Positions 20,530-30,258 of a DNA stretch of 64,000 nucleotides are shown here, one piece after another (positions within the stretch are counted from its first letter, which is position 1; each line of letters opens with the position of its first letter). Below the pieces are notes generated by a model, which was not told the origin of the DNA, ran no database searches, and saw only the letters and a program-made list of their open reading frames with translations. Both the position numbers and the translations under genes were made by a program. Source of the DNA: Verrucomicrobiota bacterium (GTDB lineage Bacteria; Verrucomicrobiota; Kiritimatiellia; CAIQIC01); assembly GCA_004321905.1 (NCBI GenBank), contig SCQF01000053.1:1-64000 (forward strand), given 5' to 3'.

Positions 20530-22443
20530 TCAGCGTTCAAAGTAGGTGTAGCCGCGCAGGCCATTTTCGTAGGCATCCACGATCTGGCGGCGTTCTTCCG
20601 GCGTGATGCGACCGGCGCGCACCGCCTGCTCAGCCATCTGGCGTACGCGATCGAGCATGTTTTGCGGCTTGTGCTCAACATAACTGAGCACGTCGGCCAC
20701 GGTGTCGCCATCAATTTCCTGCGCGAACTCGAGCACGCCGTGCTCACCGAGGCGCAAAGTGACGACATTGGTGTCGCCGAAAAGGTTGTGTAAATCACCG
20801 AGCGTCTCTTGATAGGCGCCGACGAGGAAAACGCCCATGTAATATTCCTCACCATTGAGTTCATGGACCGGCAGCATTTCCTTTACATCGTGCAGGTCGG
20901 TGAACTTGTCAATTTTACCGTCGGAGTCGCACGTGATGTCGGAAATGGTTGCCTGGCGGGTTGGCGGCTCGTTGAGGCGGTGCACCGGCATGACGGGGAA
21001 CAATTGCTCGATGGCCCAGACGTCCGGTAGCGACTGAAATACGCTGAAGTTGCCATAATACACATCGGCCAACGCCGCCGGCAGGGTGGCGAGTTCGTCA
21101 GGAATATATTTGCGTTCGCGGATTTCCTGCGCCACGCGGCAGACGATGTACCAGAAGATACGTTCGGCGAGTGCCCGCTGGCGCAGATTGATTTCACCAA
21201 CTTCAAACATCTTGCGTGCTTCATCGCGGTAGAAAACGGCGTCGTGGTAAGCTTCCTGCGCGTTCTTCGCATTGATGTCCGAACTTACGTCCATCAAGCG
21301 CCGCAACGCTTCCGGTGCGTCTTCGGGCAATTTCTCCGGCAGGCCGTGGCTTTCGAAGCGCTGGGCGTCAAGCACGTTGAAGAGCAGCACCGAATGGTGC
21401 GCCACCGTCGCGCGCCCCGACTCGCTCACGATGATCGGATGCTGGACGCCGGCTTCGTTGCACATCTTCATCACGGTTTCGACGATGTCGGCGGCGTATT
21501 CATCCATCGTGTAATTGCTGCTGCTCGGGAAATTCGTGTGCGAGCCGTCGTAGTCCACCGCCAAGCCGCCACCGAGATTGAGGATGCCCATCGTCGCGCC
21601 TTCTTTGACGAGGTCCACATAGAAGCGGCATACTTCCTGCACCGCCGCACGTACGCTGCGGATGTTCGGGATTTGCGAGCCGACGTGATAGTGCAACATC
21701 CGCAGACAGTCGAGCGTACCGCGGGCGCGCAACTGGTCAATCACATCAATGATCTGGGCCGCGTTCAGGCCAAACATACTGCGGTCGCCGCCGCTTTCCG
21801 ACCAGTGCCCGCCGGCGCGCGCCGCGAGTTTGGCGCGGACACCGAGCAGCGGCTTGACCTTGATCCGCTCCGCACGCTCCAGCACGAGCTGCAATTCCGA
21901 CGCGCGTTCGATCACGATGAAGGTCTGCAAACCCATCTTCATCGCTTGCAGCGCCAAGTCCACGAACTCTTCATCCTTGTAGCCGTTGCAAACGATGTAG
22001 GCTTCTGAATCCTGCATATAAGCCAGCGCGGCGATCAACTCCGCTTTGCTGCCCGCCTCCAGCCCGTGGTGGAACGGACGGCCATAGGCAACCATGTCCT
22101 CGATCACCTGCTGCTGCTGGTTGACTTTGATCGGATAAACGCCGCGATAACTTCCTTGATAGTTGGCTTCGGCAATGGCCTTGGCAAACGCCTGGTTGAT
22201 CTGCGCTACGCGTGCCGCGAGCACGTCGCTAAAGCGCAACAGCACCGGCATGGCGACCCCCCGCGCCTGTAAATCAGTGATGATGTCTTTGAGACTTGCG
22301 CTGGCCTCGCCGCACTTGCCCTGCGGACGAACAATGACTTCGCCTTTTTCGTTGATATCGAAATAGCCCAAACCCCAATTACGGATACCATAGAGGTCGG
22401 CTGCATCATTTATGGTCCACCGCGTCAGCGTCTCAACTTTCAT
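20530..22443 (-). CDS. speA: biosynthetic arginine decarboxylase
   Basis: YPIKVNQQQQVIEDMV, CNGYKDEEFVDLAL, SGRATVAHHSVLL. Confidence 0.95.
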   Translation of the reverse strand: MKVETLTRWTINDAADLYGIRNWGLGYFDINEKGEVIVRPQGKCGEASASLKDIITDLQARGVAMPVLLRFSDVLAARVAQINQAFAKAIAEANYQGSYRGVYPIKVNQQQQVIEDMVAYGRPFHHGLEAGSKAELIAALAYMQDSEAYIVCNGYKDEEFVDLALQAMKMGLQTFIVIERASELQLVLERAERIKVKPLLGVRAKLAARAGGHWSESGGDRSMFGLNAAQIIDVIDQLRARGTLDCLRMLHYHVGSQIPNIRSVRAAVQEVCRFYVDLVKEGATMGILNLGGGLAVDYDGSHTNFPSSSNYTMDEYAADIVETVMKMCNEAGVQHPIIVSESGRATVAHHSVLLFNVLDAQRFESHGLPEKLPEDAPEALRRLMDVSSDINAKNAQEAYHDAVFYRDEARKMFEVGEINLRQRALAERIFWYIVCRVAQEIRERKYIPDELATLPAALADVYYGNFSVFQSLPDVWAIEQLFPVMPVHRLNEPPTRQATISDITCDSDGKIDKFTDLHDVKEMLPVHELNGEEYYMGVFLVGAYQETLGDLHNLFGDTNVVTLRLGEHGVLEFAQEIDGDTVADVLSYVEHKPQNMLDRVRQMAEQAVRAGRITPEERRQIVDAYENGLRGYTYFER

Positions 22444-22537
22444 CAGCGTCTCCACCGCGCGCGGTTTAGCGCAGCGGCCAGCGTCATGCTACAAACTTTT
22501 CGGCGGCGTGCAAGCCGCATTGAAGCCGGCGTGGGAT

Positions 22538-22588
22538 TTTTCCAAGGCTTGGAAAAACCGCGCGTTGTGTTTTCCAAGCCTTGGAAAC
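22538..22588. repeat. 19-bp palindrome pair (period 32) between divergent speA and lnt
   Basis: ttttccaaggcttggaaaa (22538) and ttttccaagccttggaaac (22570). Confidence 0.92.
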
Positions 22589-22620
22589 TGTTGGCGCGCG
22601 GCGGCGGTTTGTGTAGGGTA

Positions 22621-24225
22621 ATGCCCCACATGCTCACGCGTTTTCAAATTTGGTCGCGCCGCGGCGCTGCGATTTTGTCCGGCGCGCTATTGGCGACAGC
22701 TTTTCCGCCGCTGGACTGGAGCGGCGTGGTGTTCTTTGCGCTCGTACCGCTGTTGTTGGTGTTGCGTGGCGAATCGGCGGGCGGCGCGTTCCGGCTCGGC
22801 TGGCTCGCTGGCGCAACGCAGTGGCTGGTGACGGTCTTCTGGTTGCACCACGTTTCGTGGGGTGGCTGGGTCGGCTTGGCGTTTTATTGCGCGCTCTATC
22901 CCGGTTTCTTCGCGCTGATCGCCGCCGCATTGTGGCGTGGGTGCGGCGAAAATCGGCTGGGCCGTTTTTTTCTGCCGCCGGTGCTGGCGGTGGCGTGGGC
23001 GGGGCTGGAATGGATTCGCGGTACGTTCGGCACCGGCTTTGCCTGGTTGCCGTTGGCGGCGAGTCAGCACCTGAATCTGCCGCTGTTGCAACTGGCCGGG
23101 TGGGGCGGCGCCTATCTTGTTTCTGCGCTGATCGTCTGGCTGAACGTTGCGTTGGCGGTAACGGTGTGTGCGTACAGCGTGGCTCCGCCGGAGGCGTCGC
23201 CCGACCTTGCAACGCATCGGACTTTTCGGTGGGGCGAGGCGTCCCGCCGAGCCGTGCACACCGAGTTACTGTTCGCCTTGGTGGTGCTGGCCGTGGCGTT
23301 GGCCTATGGCTGGCGCGTGTTGCGTACGCCGCAGGACAACAGCACGCTACTCAAGGTGGCGCTCGTTCAGCCGGCCATCCCACAAATGGATAAGTGGACG
23401 CCGGAAATGGTGGAGACGATTTACAATCGGCTCCGTGAGCTGACGAAGCGCGCGCGCGTCGAAAGCAAATCCGACTTGGTCATCTGGCCGGAGACCGCCG
23501 TGCCCGATGATATTCGCAGTAGTCAGGCGAGCTACGACGTGGTCTTTGGTCTCGTCACCAACGGCACGCCGATTTTACTGGGTTCCACCGACACGCTCTA
23601 TCTCGACAGCGGCAAGGCGCGCTACTTCAACAGCACGTTTTTGTTCAGCACCAACGGCGTGATTGCGGGCACCTATGACAAACAGCATCTCGTGGCGTTT
23701 GGCGAATACATTCCGCCGCTGCTGGGCTGGCTGACGCCGATTGAGGATAGCTTCACTCCGGGCACAACGAGTTTTGTCTTTCGGCTGGCGCGGCCCGCGG
23801 TGGACTTTTCCACGTTGATCTGTTTTGAAGACACGGTGGCGGAGGTCGCCCGCGGTTTCGTGCTGGCGGGCGCGCGACTACTCGTGAACATGAGCAACGA
23901 CGCGTGGTTCGATCCTTCGGCAGCGTCGCATCAACACATGTTGCACAGCGTTTTGCGTGCAGTGGAAAACCGCGTGCCGGTCGTACGCTGTTGCAATACC
24001 GGTGTCTCCTGTTGCATAGACCGGTTCGGTCGTGTATATGACGCGGTCGCCGCGGCACAGGCCGTGTCGGGTTTTCAGAATACCGTGGTCGCCGTCCCCG
24101 ATCGCACCGCGCCGTTGACGTTTTTTGCGCAGCATGGTGATTGGTTCGGTCCCGGTGCGGCGAGCGTCGCCGGATTATTGACACTCGGCGCGCTCTGGCG
24201 GCGGCGCAAAGAAGGAAACAACTAA
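22621..24225 (+). CDS. lnt: apolipoprotein N-acyltransferase
   Basis: N-terminal TM helices, WPETAVPDD, CFEDTVAEVAR, MSNDAWFDPSAASHQHM. Confidence 0.93.
   Translation: MPHMLTRFQIWSRRGAAILSGALLATAFPPLDWSGVVFFALVPLLLVLRGESAGGAFRLGWLAGATQWLVTVFWLHHVSWGGWVGLAFYCALYPGFFALIAAALWRGCGENRLGRFFLPPVLAVAWAGLEWIRGTFGTGFAWLPLAASQHLNLPLLQLAGWGGAYLVSALIVWLNVALAVTVCAYSVAPPEASPDLATHRTFRWGEASRRAVHTELLFALVVLAVALAYGWRVLRTPQDNSTLLKVALVQPAIPQMDKWTPEMVETIYNRLRELTKRARVESKSDLVIWPETAVPDDIRSSQASYDVVFGLVTNGTPILLGSTDTLYLDSGKARYFNSTFLFSTNGVIAGTYDKQHLVAFGEYIPPLLGWLTPIEDSFTPGTTSFVFRLARPAVDFSTLICFEDTVAEVARGFVLAGARLLVNMSNDAWFDPSAASHQHMLHSVLRAVENRVPVVRCCNTGVSCCIDRFGRVYDAVAAAQAVSGFQNTVVAVPDRTAPLTFFAQHGDWFGPGAASVAGLLTLGALWRRRKEGNN
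23181..23253. repeat. 26-bp-arm GGTAGGGCG-family inverted repeat inside lnt
   Basis: ggctccgccggaggcgtcgcccgacc...ggtggggcgaggcgtcccgccgagcc, 21/26 complementary. Confidence 0.75.
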
Positions 24226-24228
24226 ATC

Positions 24229-25348
24229 ATGTTGGACGATATCAAAGAACGTTTGCTCAAGCTGAAAGGTGCCCTCGCAGAAATGCGCGGGTATCTTTGA
24301 CGTCGAAAAACGCCAAGCACAAATGGCCGAATTGGAAGCGCGGGCGGCGGCTCCAGAATTCTGGAACGACCAAACCAAGGCACGCGAAACGATTGACCAG
24401 ACGAACGCCTTGCGCGCCGTCGTCGAGCCGTTTCTAAACCTCGCCAGGCAGGCCGATGATCTTGGCGTCCTGATCGAAATGGCCGAGGGTGAGCAGGACG
24501 CCACCCAACGCGCTCAATTTTTGCAAGAAGTGGCCGCTGAGTTGGAGCGCGCCGAAAAATCTTTCCGTCAATTCGAGTTGCAAGCACTGCTGGGCGGGAA
24601 GCTCGACCGCAACAACGCCTACGTGAGTTTGAACGCCGGCGCCGGCGGCACCGAAGCGTGCGACTGGGCCTCCATGTTGCTCCGCATGTATGTCCGTTAC
24701 GCCGAAAGTCACGGCTTTCGGGTGGACTTCATGGAATACACCGCTGGCGAGGAAGCGGGCGTCAAAAGTTGTACCTTGCTCATCAGCGGCCCGTTCGCCT
24801 TCGGTTATTTCAAGGCCGAGCGCGGCGTCCACCGGCTCGTGCGCATCAGCCCGTTCGATTCCAACAAGCGTCGGCATACGTCCTTCGCCGCGCTTGATAT
24901 CGTGGCCGAAGTGGATGACAACATTGAAATCGAAGTGCTCGACAAAGATTTGCGCGTGGATACCTATCGCGCCGGCGGCGCGGGCGGACAGAAGGTCAAC
25001 AAAACCGACTCCGCCGTCCGCTTGACGCACATCCCGAGCGGTGTCGTCGTGGCGTGTCAGGCCGAGCGCTCGCAGCACGCCAACCGTAACAAGGCGATGA
25101 AGCTGCTCAAGGCCAAACTCTACGAAATCGAGATGGATAAAAAGCGTAAGGAACAAGAAAAGCACTACAGCGAAAAAGGCGATATCGCGTGGGGCCATCA
25201 GATTCGCTCCTACGTTTTGCAGCCCTATCAAATGGTCAAAGATTTGCGCACCGATGTCGAAACCAGCCAGACGCAAGCCGTGCTCGATGGCGATCTTGAC
25301 GCCTTTATTGAGGCCTATCTCAAGATGCGCCGCGGCCAGGAAGATTAA
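24229..25348 (+). CDS. prfB: peptide chain release factor 2, programmed +1 frameshift
   Basis: ORF MLDDIKERLLKLKGALAEMRGYL ends at TGA 24298-24300 in CTTTGAC; +1 frame gives DVEKRQ...; AGGAGGQKVNKTDSAVRL. Confidence 0.96.
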
Positions 25349-25411
25349 GCCGCGCGCGGTTTTGCCTTGCGAAAGCTCTGGCAGGCGCTATGAATATACG
25401 GTGAGTGAAAT

Positions 25412-25702
25412 ATGACGCTTTTGGATTCCATCAAAATTCGGCGTGGTGAAATCACACAAATCGCGGCGCGTCACGGTGCGTGCTGTATTCGGGTGGTCGG
25501 TTCCGTCGCGCGTGGCGAGGAACGGCCCGACAGCGATGTTGATTTGCTGGTTAGTATGGAACACGGGCGTGATCTCCTGGACTTGGTGGCGTTGGAACAG
25601 GACTTGGGCGCGGCTTTGCATCGCGAAGTGGATGTGCTGACCGATGAAGGCTTGAGCCCCTATTTAAAAGATCAAATCCAAGCCGAGGCCGTTACCGTAT
25701 GA
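25412..25702 (+). CDS. MNT-type nucleotidyltransferase (MntA-like antitoxin)
   Basis: VVGSVARGEERPDSDVDLLV (GSxxRGxxxxxSDxD). Confidence 0.88.
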   Translation: MTLLDSIKIRRGEITQIAARHGACCIRVVGSVARGEERPDSDVDLLVSMEHGRDLLDLVALEQDLGAALHREVDVLTDEGLSPYLKDQIQAEAVTV

Positions 25703-25941
25703 AAACCGATGTAGTTTATTTGCGGCATATCTTGGACGCGATCCAACAAATCCATAGTTATACGCAAGATGGCAAGGTCGTGTTTCTGGGCGACCGCAAA
25801 ACACAGGATGCCGTCTTGCGTAACATCGAAATCATCGGTGCAGCCGCCAAGCGGGTGTCACCAGCGTTCAAGGCGCACACCGCCGATCTGCCGTGGAAAC
25901 AAATCGCCGGTATGCGCGATAAAGTGATCCACGATTATTAA
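25699..25941 (+). CDS. HEPN-domain protein (HepT-like), C-terminally short
   Basis: 4-nt overlap with the MNT gene; GMRDKVIHDY RX4HxY motif then immediate stop. Confidence 0.85.
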   Translation: MKTDVVYLRHILDAIQQIHSYTQDGKVVFLGDRKTQDAVLRNIEIIGAAAKRVSPAFKAHTADLPWKQIAGMRDKVIHDY

Positions 25942-25945
25942 TGAT

Positions 25946-25964
25946 TTTTCCAAGGCTTGGAAAT
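25946..25964. repeat. 19-bp palindrome after the HEPN stop
   Basis: ttttccaaggcttggaaat. Confidence 0.85.
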
Positions 25965-26070
25965 CTCGACCTCTGCTGGGGCCTTGCCTATGCTTCCATC
26001 ATGCCAAGGAAAATAAAGTCCCGAGAAACAGCGGCGAGCGGTTCCACCGCCATAGCCACGCCACGCGAGG

Positions 26071-26124
26071 GCATGCGGCCTACAACAGATGTAGGCCCGG
26101 TCCCCGACCGGGCGGGAAGCATGC
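26071..26124. repeat. double-hairpin intergenic element bounded by GCATGC
   Basis: ggcctaca-acaga-tgtaggcc and cccggtc-ccc-gaccggg between gcatgc repeats. Confidence 0.6.
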
Positions 26125-26253
26125 ATGAGAAAAAGAGATGCCTTTAATTACGCGCTGTTGGCGACTGGCCTACTGGCCATGCTCCTCTCGTTTCCCGACC
26201 TGCGCGGCATCGGCTACTTTCTGCTGGCCATCATAGCCGTGTTGTTGCGTTGA
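26125..26253 (+). CDS. putative 42-aa membrane protein
   Basis: MRKRDAFNYALLATGLLAMLLSFPDLRGIGYFLLAIIAVLLR; below the ORF-track length cutoff. Confidence 0.45.
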   Translation: MRKRDAFNYALLATGLLAMLLSFPDLRGIGYFLLAIIAVLLR

Positions 26254-26261
26254 ATTCGCGT

Positions 26262-26322
26262 GGTAGGGCGACGCCTCTGGCGGAGCCGCGAAGGACGGCT
26301 CACCGGGACGGTTCGCCCTACC
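26262..26322. repeat. 26-bp-arm GGTAGGGCG-family inverted repeat
   Basis: ggtagggcgacgcctctggcggagcc...ggctcaccgggacggttcgccctacc. Confidence 0.8.
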
Positions 26323-26370
26323 CAACAGGGGGAGTGCTGTCGTTAGATGGTTATGCGCATCGGGGCAATT

Positions 26371-26389
26371 TTTTCCAAGCCTTGGAAAC
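26371..26389. repeat. 19-bp palindrome upstream of uvrB
   Basis: ttttccaagccttggaaac. Confidence 0.88.
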
Positions 26390-26451
26390 CGGCGGACTTT
26401 TCTTTCGCGGCCAGTCTGCTATGGTGTGCGGCGGACAAGGCACTACAGATT

Positions 26452-28599
26452 ATGGCGGCAAATTTTCAATTGGTTGCGGACTATCAGCCGACCGGCGATC
26501 AGCCGGAGGCGATTGAGTCACTCGTTTATGGGTTGGAACACGACCGGCGTTTCCAGACCTTGGAAGGCGTCACTGGCTCCGGCAAGACGTTCGCGGTGGC
26601 GAACGTCATCCAGCGCTGGGGCCGGCCAACGCTGGTGGTCTCACATAACAAGACGCTCGCGGCGCAGCTCTATGCAGAACTGAAGGGTTTCTTCCCGCAC
26701 AACGCGGTCGAATATTTTGTCAGCTACTATGACTACTACCAGCCGGAAGCCTACATCCCGGCGACCGACACGTTCATCGAGAAAGATTCCGCGATCAACG
26801 ACGAAATCGAGCGCTTGCGGCTCGCGGCGACCGATGCGCTGATGAACCGGGAGGACGTCATCATCGTGGCCTCGGTCTCCTGTATCTATGGTTTGGGATC
26901 GCCAGAGGACTACCGCGACATGCTCGTGCGGGTGGAGCGCGGGCAGTCCATTGACCGCGACAGTGTGATGATGAAGCTGGTGGAAATCCAGTATGCGCGC
27001 AACGACTATGAGCCGGTGCCCGGCACGTTCCGCGTACGCGGCGACACGCTCGATATTTTCCCGGCCTATCGTAAGGATGGGCTGCGGATTGATTTTTTCG
27101 GGCCGCAGGTCGAAGGCATCCACACGATTGACGCCACGACGGCCAAAAACACCGGCAACTTGGAGCGCGTGGTGATCTCGCCGGCGTCGCATTTCGTGAT
27201 GCCGGCGGACAAAATCGAACGGTCACTCGGCGCGATCCGCGCCGAGATGGAGGCGCGCGTCAAGGAGTTCACCGAGCAGAACAAACTACTGGAAGCGCAG
27301 CGTTTGAAAATGCGCACGACCTATGACCTTGAGATGCTCAAGGAGATGGGCTATTGCGGCGGGATTGAGAATTACTCGCGACACTTGACTGGTCGCCCCG
27401 CGGGTGCGCGACCGGCGACACTCTTCGATTTCTTTCCGGAAAAATTTCTGACCGTACTCGACGAAAGCCATGTGACGGTGCCACAACTGCGGGCGATGTT
27501 CAACGGCGACAAGGCGCGTAAAACCGTGCTGGTGGAGCACGGCTTTCGGTTGCCCTCGGCGCTCGACAACCGCCCGATGAATTTCGACGAGTTTCTGGCC
27601 GTCAGCGGCCCGATCCTTTTCACCTCGGCGACGCCCGGCCCATTTGAGTATCAGGTCGGCGGTACACCGGTGCCGCAGGTCATCCGTCCCACCGGCCTGC
27701 TCGATCCGCCGGTCGAGGTACGCCCGCTGGGCACGCAAGTGGACGACCTGACCGAGGAAATCCGCACGCGCGCCGAGAAGAATGAGCGTACGCTGGTCAC
27801 TACGCTGACGAAAAAAACGGCCGAGGACCTTTCGACGTACTTGTTGAACCTTGGGCTGCGCGTGAAGTATCTGCACTCCGACATCGATACCATGGAGCGC
27901 GTCCAGATTTTGCGCGGCCTGCGCGCCGCAGAGTTCGATTGCCTGATCGGCATCAACCTGCTGCGCGAGGGTCTCGACCTGCCGGAGGTCACGCTCGTCG
28001 CCGTGCTCGATGCCGACAAGGAAGGCTTCCTGCGCTCCGAGACCGCGCTGATCCAGACCGCGGGGCGCGCCGCACGTAACGTCAACGGCTTGGTCATCCT
28101 GTACGCTGATAAAATCACCGACTCGATGCGCGGGATGATGGAGAAGTGCCGGGCGCGCCGCGAAAAACAGGCGGCTTATAACAAGGAACACGGCATCACA
28201 CCGCGCACGATTCAAAAAAATATTTTGGAAAGCATCCAGCAACAGAAGAAGGAAGCGCAGGAGATCGAAGAAGGCGTTATTACCGGAACAGGTGCGGACT
28301 ATAACGCCGTCGAGTTGATTGCCGAGTTGGAAAAGGAAATGATCGAAGCGGCGGAAGCGTTGGAATTCGAGCGCGCGGCCTTGCTGCGCGACCAAATTCA
28401 CGAACTCCAGGCGGCGCAGAAGTCCGAGAACGAGAAGGGTGGGGCGGGTGCGAAAAAAGAGAAGGGCCAGCGTGGACGCAAACCACGTGTTGCCGGAATC
28501 GAAAACGCGGCGGTGGAATCTACTGGCGCACAGACGAAAACTGCGGTAGAAAAACCTGTCAAGCGCGGACGTAAACCGACCGCCGGGAAACGTAAATGA
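26452..28599 (+). CDS. uvrB: excinuclease ABC subunit B
   Basis: LEGVTGSGKTFAVANVI, YYDYYQPEAYIP, GINLLREGLDLPEV, C-terminal UVR motif. Confidence 0.97.
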   Translation: MAANFQLVADYQPTGDQPEAIESLVYGLEHDRRFQTLEGVTGSGKTFAVANVIQRWGRPTLVVSHNKTLAAQLYAELKGFFPHNAVEYFVSYYDYYQPEAYIPATDTFIEKDSAINDEIERLRLAATDALMNREDVIIVASVSCIYGLGSPEDYRDMLVRVERGQSIDRDSVMMKLVEIQYARNDYEPVPGTFRVRGDTLDIFPAYRKDGLRIDFFGPQVEGIHTIDATTAKNTGNLERVVISPASHFVMPADKIERSLGAIRAEMEARVKEFTEQNKLLEAQRLKMRTTYDLEMLKEMGYCGGIENYSRHLTGRPAGARPATLFDFFPEKFLTVLDESHVTVPQLRAMFNGDKARKTVLVEHGFRLPSALDNRPMNFDEFLAVSGPILFTSATPGPFEYQVGGTPVPQVIRPTGLLDPPVEVRPLGTQVDDLTEEIRTRAEKNERTLVTTLTKKTAEDLSTYLLNLGLRVKYLHSDIDTMERVQILRGLRAAEFDCLIGINLLREGLDLPEVTLVAVLDADKEGFLRSETALIQTAGRAARNVNGLVILYADKITDSMRGMMEKCRARREKQAAYNKEHGITPRTIQKNILESIQQQKKEAQEIEEGVITGTGADYNAVELIAELEKEMIEAAEALEFERAALLRDQIHELQAAQKSENEKGGAGAKKEKGQRGRKPRVAGIENAAVESTGAQTKTAVEKPVKRGRKPTAGKRK

Positions 28600-29459
28600 A
28601 TCTGCCCCAATTTTTGGAACAACAAGAGGTCCGCGAACTGATTTCGCGTGCACTGATCGAAGATCTTGGGCCGGGCGATCATACGAGCGAGGCGCTCGTC
28701 GGCGAGGACGATCTGGCGCATGCTGCCATCGTTTCGCGCGGCCACTATATCGTCGCCGGTGGGCCGGTCGCGGAGTTAGTTTTTCAAATCGTGGATCCGC
28801 ACGTCAGAACACGCCTGTTGATCCCTGATGGGCAGGCGGTGGGCCCCGGCGAGACGATCTTGCAGATCGAAGGCCGGGCGCGTGATCTACTGACCGCCGA
28901 ACGCACCGCGCTCAACTTCATCCAACAAATGACCGGTGTCGCGACGCTGACCCATCAATTCGTCGAGCGCGTGCAGCAATATGGCGTGCAAATTCTCGAC
29001 ACACGCAAGACCGTGCCAACATTACGGCGCTTACAGAAATATGCGGTCGCGTGTGGCGGCGGCATCAACCACCGCCTTGCGCTCTACGACCGGATTTTGA
29101 TCAAGGACAATCACCTCGCGTTCTGGCGGCGGCACGGCACCGGCAATCCCGCCGACGCCGTCCGCATCGCGCGCCAAAAATTCCCCGGTCTCGAAGTCGA
29201 GATCGAGGTTGAGAACGAGGACGAACTGCGGCAGGTGCTCGAAGCCAAACCTGACTGGATCATGCTCGACAACATGCCGCCGGCGACCATCCGCCGGTGC
29301 GTCGAGATCAATGCCAACCGTTGCAAGTTGGAAGCGTCGGGCGGCATCACGCTCGGCAACGTTTCCGCCTACGCGGTCACCGGCATCCAGGCGGTTTCCG
29401 TGGGTAGTCTGACCCATTCCGCGCAGGCCGCCGATCTTTCGCTGGATTTCGAAGCCTGA
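28596..29459 (+). CDS. nadC: nicotinate-nucleotide pyrophosphorylase
   Basis: ALNFIQQMTGVATLT, DTRKTVPTLRRLQKYAVACGGG, LEASGGI; ATGA overlap with uvrB. Confidence 0.96.
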   Translation: MNLPQFLEQQEVRELISRALIEDLGPGDHTSEALVGEDDLAHAAIVSRGHYIVAGGPVAELVFQIVDPHVRTRLLIPDGQAVGPGETILQIEGRARDLLTAERTALNFIQQMTGVATLTHQFVERVQQYGVQILDTRKTVPTLRRLQKYAVACGGGINHRLALYDRILIKDNHLAFWRRHGTGNPADAVRIARQKFPGLEVEIEVENEDELRQVLEAKPDWIMLDNMPPATIRRCVEINANRCKLEASGGITLGNVSAYAVTGIQAVSVGSLTHSAQAADLSLDFEA

Positions 29460-29509
29460 TTTCCAAGAAGTGGAAAATCGCGCCTTTTACTTTTCCAAGC
29501 CTTGGAAAC
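29459..29509. repeat. 19-bp palindrome pair (period 32) between convergent genes
   Basis: atttccaagaagtggaaaa and ttttccaagccttggaaac. Confidence 0.88.
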
Positions 29510-29511
29510 CT

Positions 29512-30258
29512 TCAATTGGGTGCGCTACAAACTGCGACGCAATTGCTTTGCGGCAGCCAACCGGCCCGCGCGCCTTGCTGGATGTGCCACCACGCGCCGT
29601 CGCGTGATTCGATATGGACGATGGAACCGGCGGGCAGCGCAAAGAGTTTGATGGTGTTGACGAGTGGCGCCGATAGCGCGCTGGCGGGTTGAATGACCAC
29701 GGCTTCCGGCTGACGAATTTGTAGATCAAACCAATATCCGACGCCCCCCAGCGCTAGCAGCAACACAACCAATAGAAAGATTACGACAACGCGAAATAGT
29801 GCGCGGCGGGCCGACCACAGCAAAGCCAGACACGCCGCGCCGGCCAAGATCCAAAAATCAACGAGCGCCGCCAGCCGCCACTCAGCCGCGTTCAAAGATT
29901 GGAAAAAATGTTCCCACGATGCGGGCGTGGGTGGCGTGGCGCCGGTTTGCTCTTGAGCAAATTGCAAGTTGGCAATGATGTCCGCATCGCGCGGCGCGAG
30001 GTGCCACGCCCGGCGATAGGCCAGTACTGCCGCGCCGCCGCGTCCCGCTCGAAATTCTGCGTTGCCCAGGTTGAAATAAACTTCTGGCGTGCGCTGGCCT
30101 TGGGCGACGAGCGCAAGATAGTTCGTGGCGGCTTCTGCAAATTGGCCGGCATCATAAGCTCGTCCAGCCTTTTGAAACAGCTCGCTCGGAGTTAGAGTGC
30201 CCCAAGCGGAGCCAGTTGCCAGCGTCACCGAGAGCAAGAGGTGTCTCCAGTTTTTCAT
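29512..30258 (-). CDS. BatE-like TPR/SH3 protein
   Basis: TPR region (YFNLGNAEFRAGRGGAAVLAYRRAWHLAPRD), two TM helices, SH3-like end; 4-nt overlap with batD. Confidence 0.8.
   Translation of the reverse strand: MKNWRHLLLSVTLATGSAWGTLTPSELFQKAGRAYDAGQFAEAATNYLALVAQGQRTPEVYFNLGNAEFRAGRGGAAVLAYRRAWHLAPRDADIIANLQFAQEQTGATPPTPASWEHFFQSLNAAEWRLAALVDFWILAGAACLALLWSARRALFRVVVIFLLVVLLLALGGVGYWFDLQIRQPEAVVIQPASALSAPLVNTIKLFALPAGSIVHIESRDGAWWHIQQGARAGWLPQSNCVAVCSAPN

Noticed and set aside
22486-22620. N-terminal extension of the lnt ORF (..FFQGLEKPRVVFSKPWKLL..), and similar extensions of lepB and uvrB
   Set aside because: These extensions are just the palindromes translated; internal ATGs give conventional N-termini.
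26551-26570. gtttccagaccttggaag inside uvrB as another palindrome copy
   Set aside because: Encodes the expected Q-T-L-x-G-V-T-G-S-G-K-T region of UvrB, so resemblance is likely coincidental.
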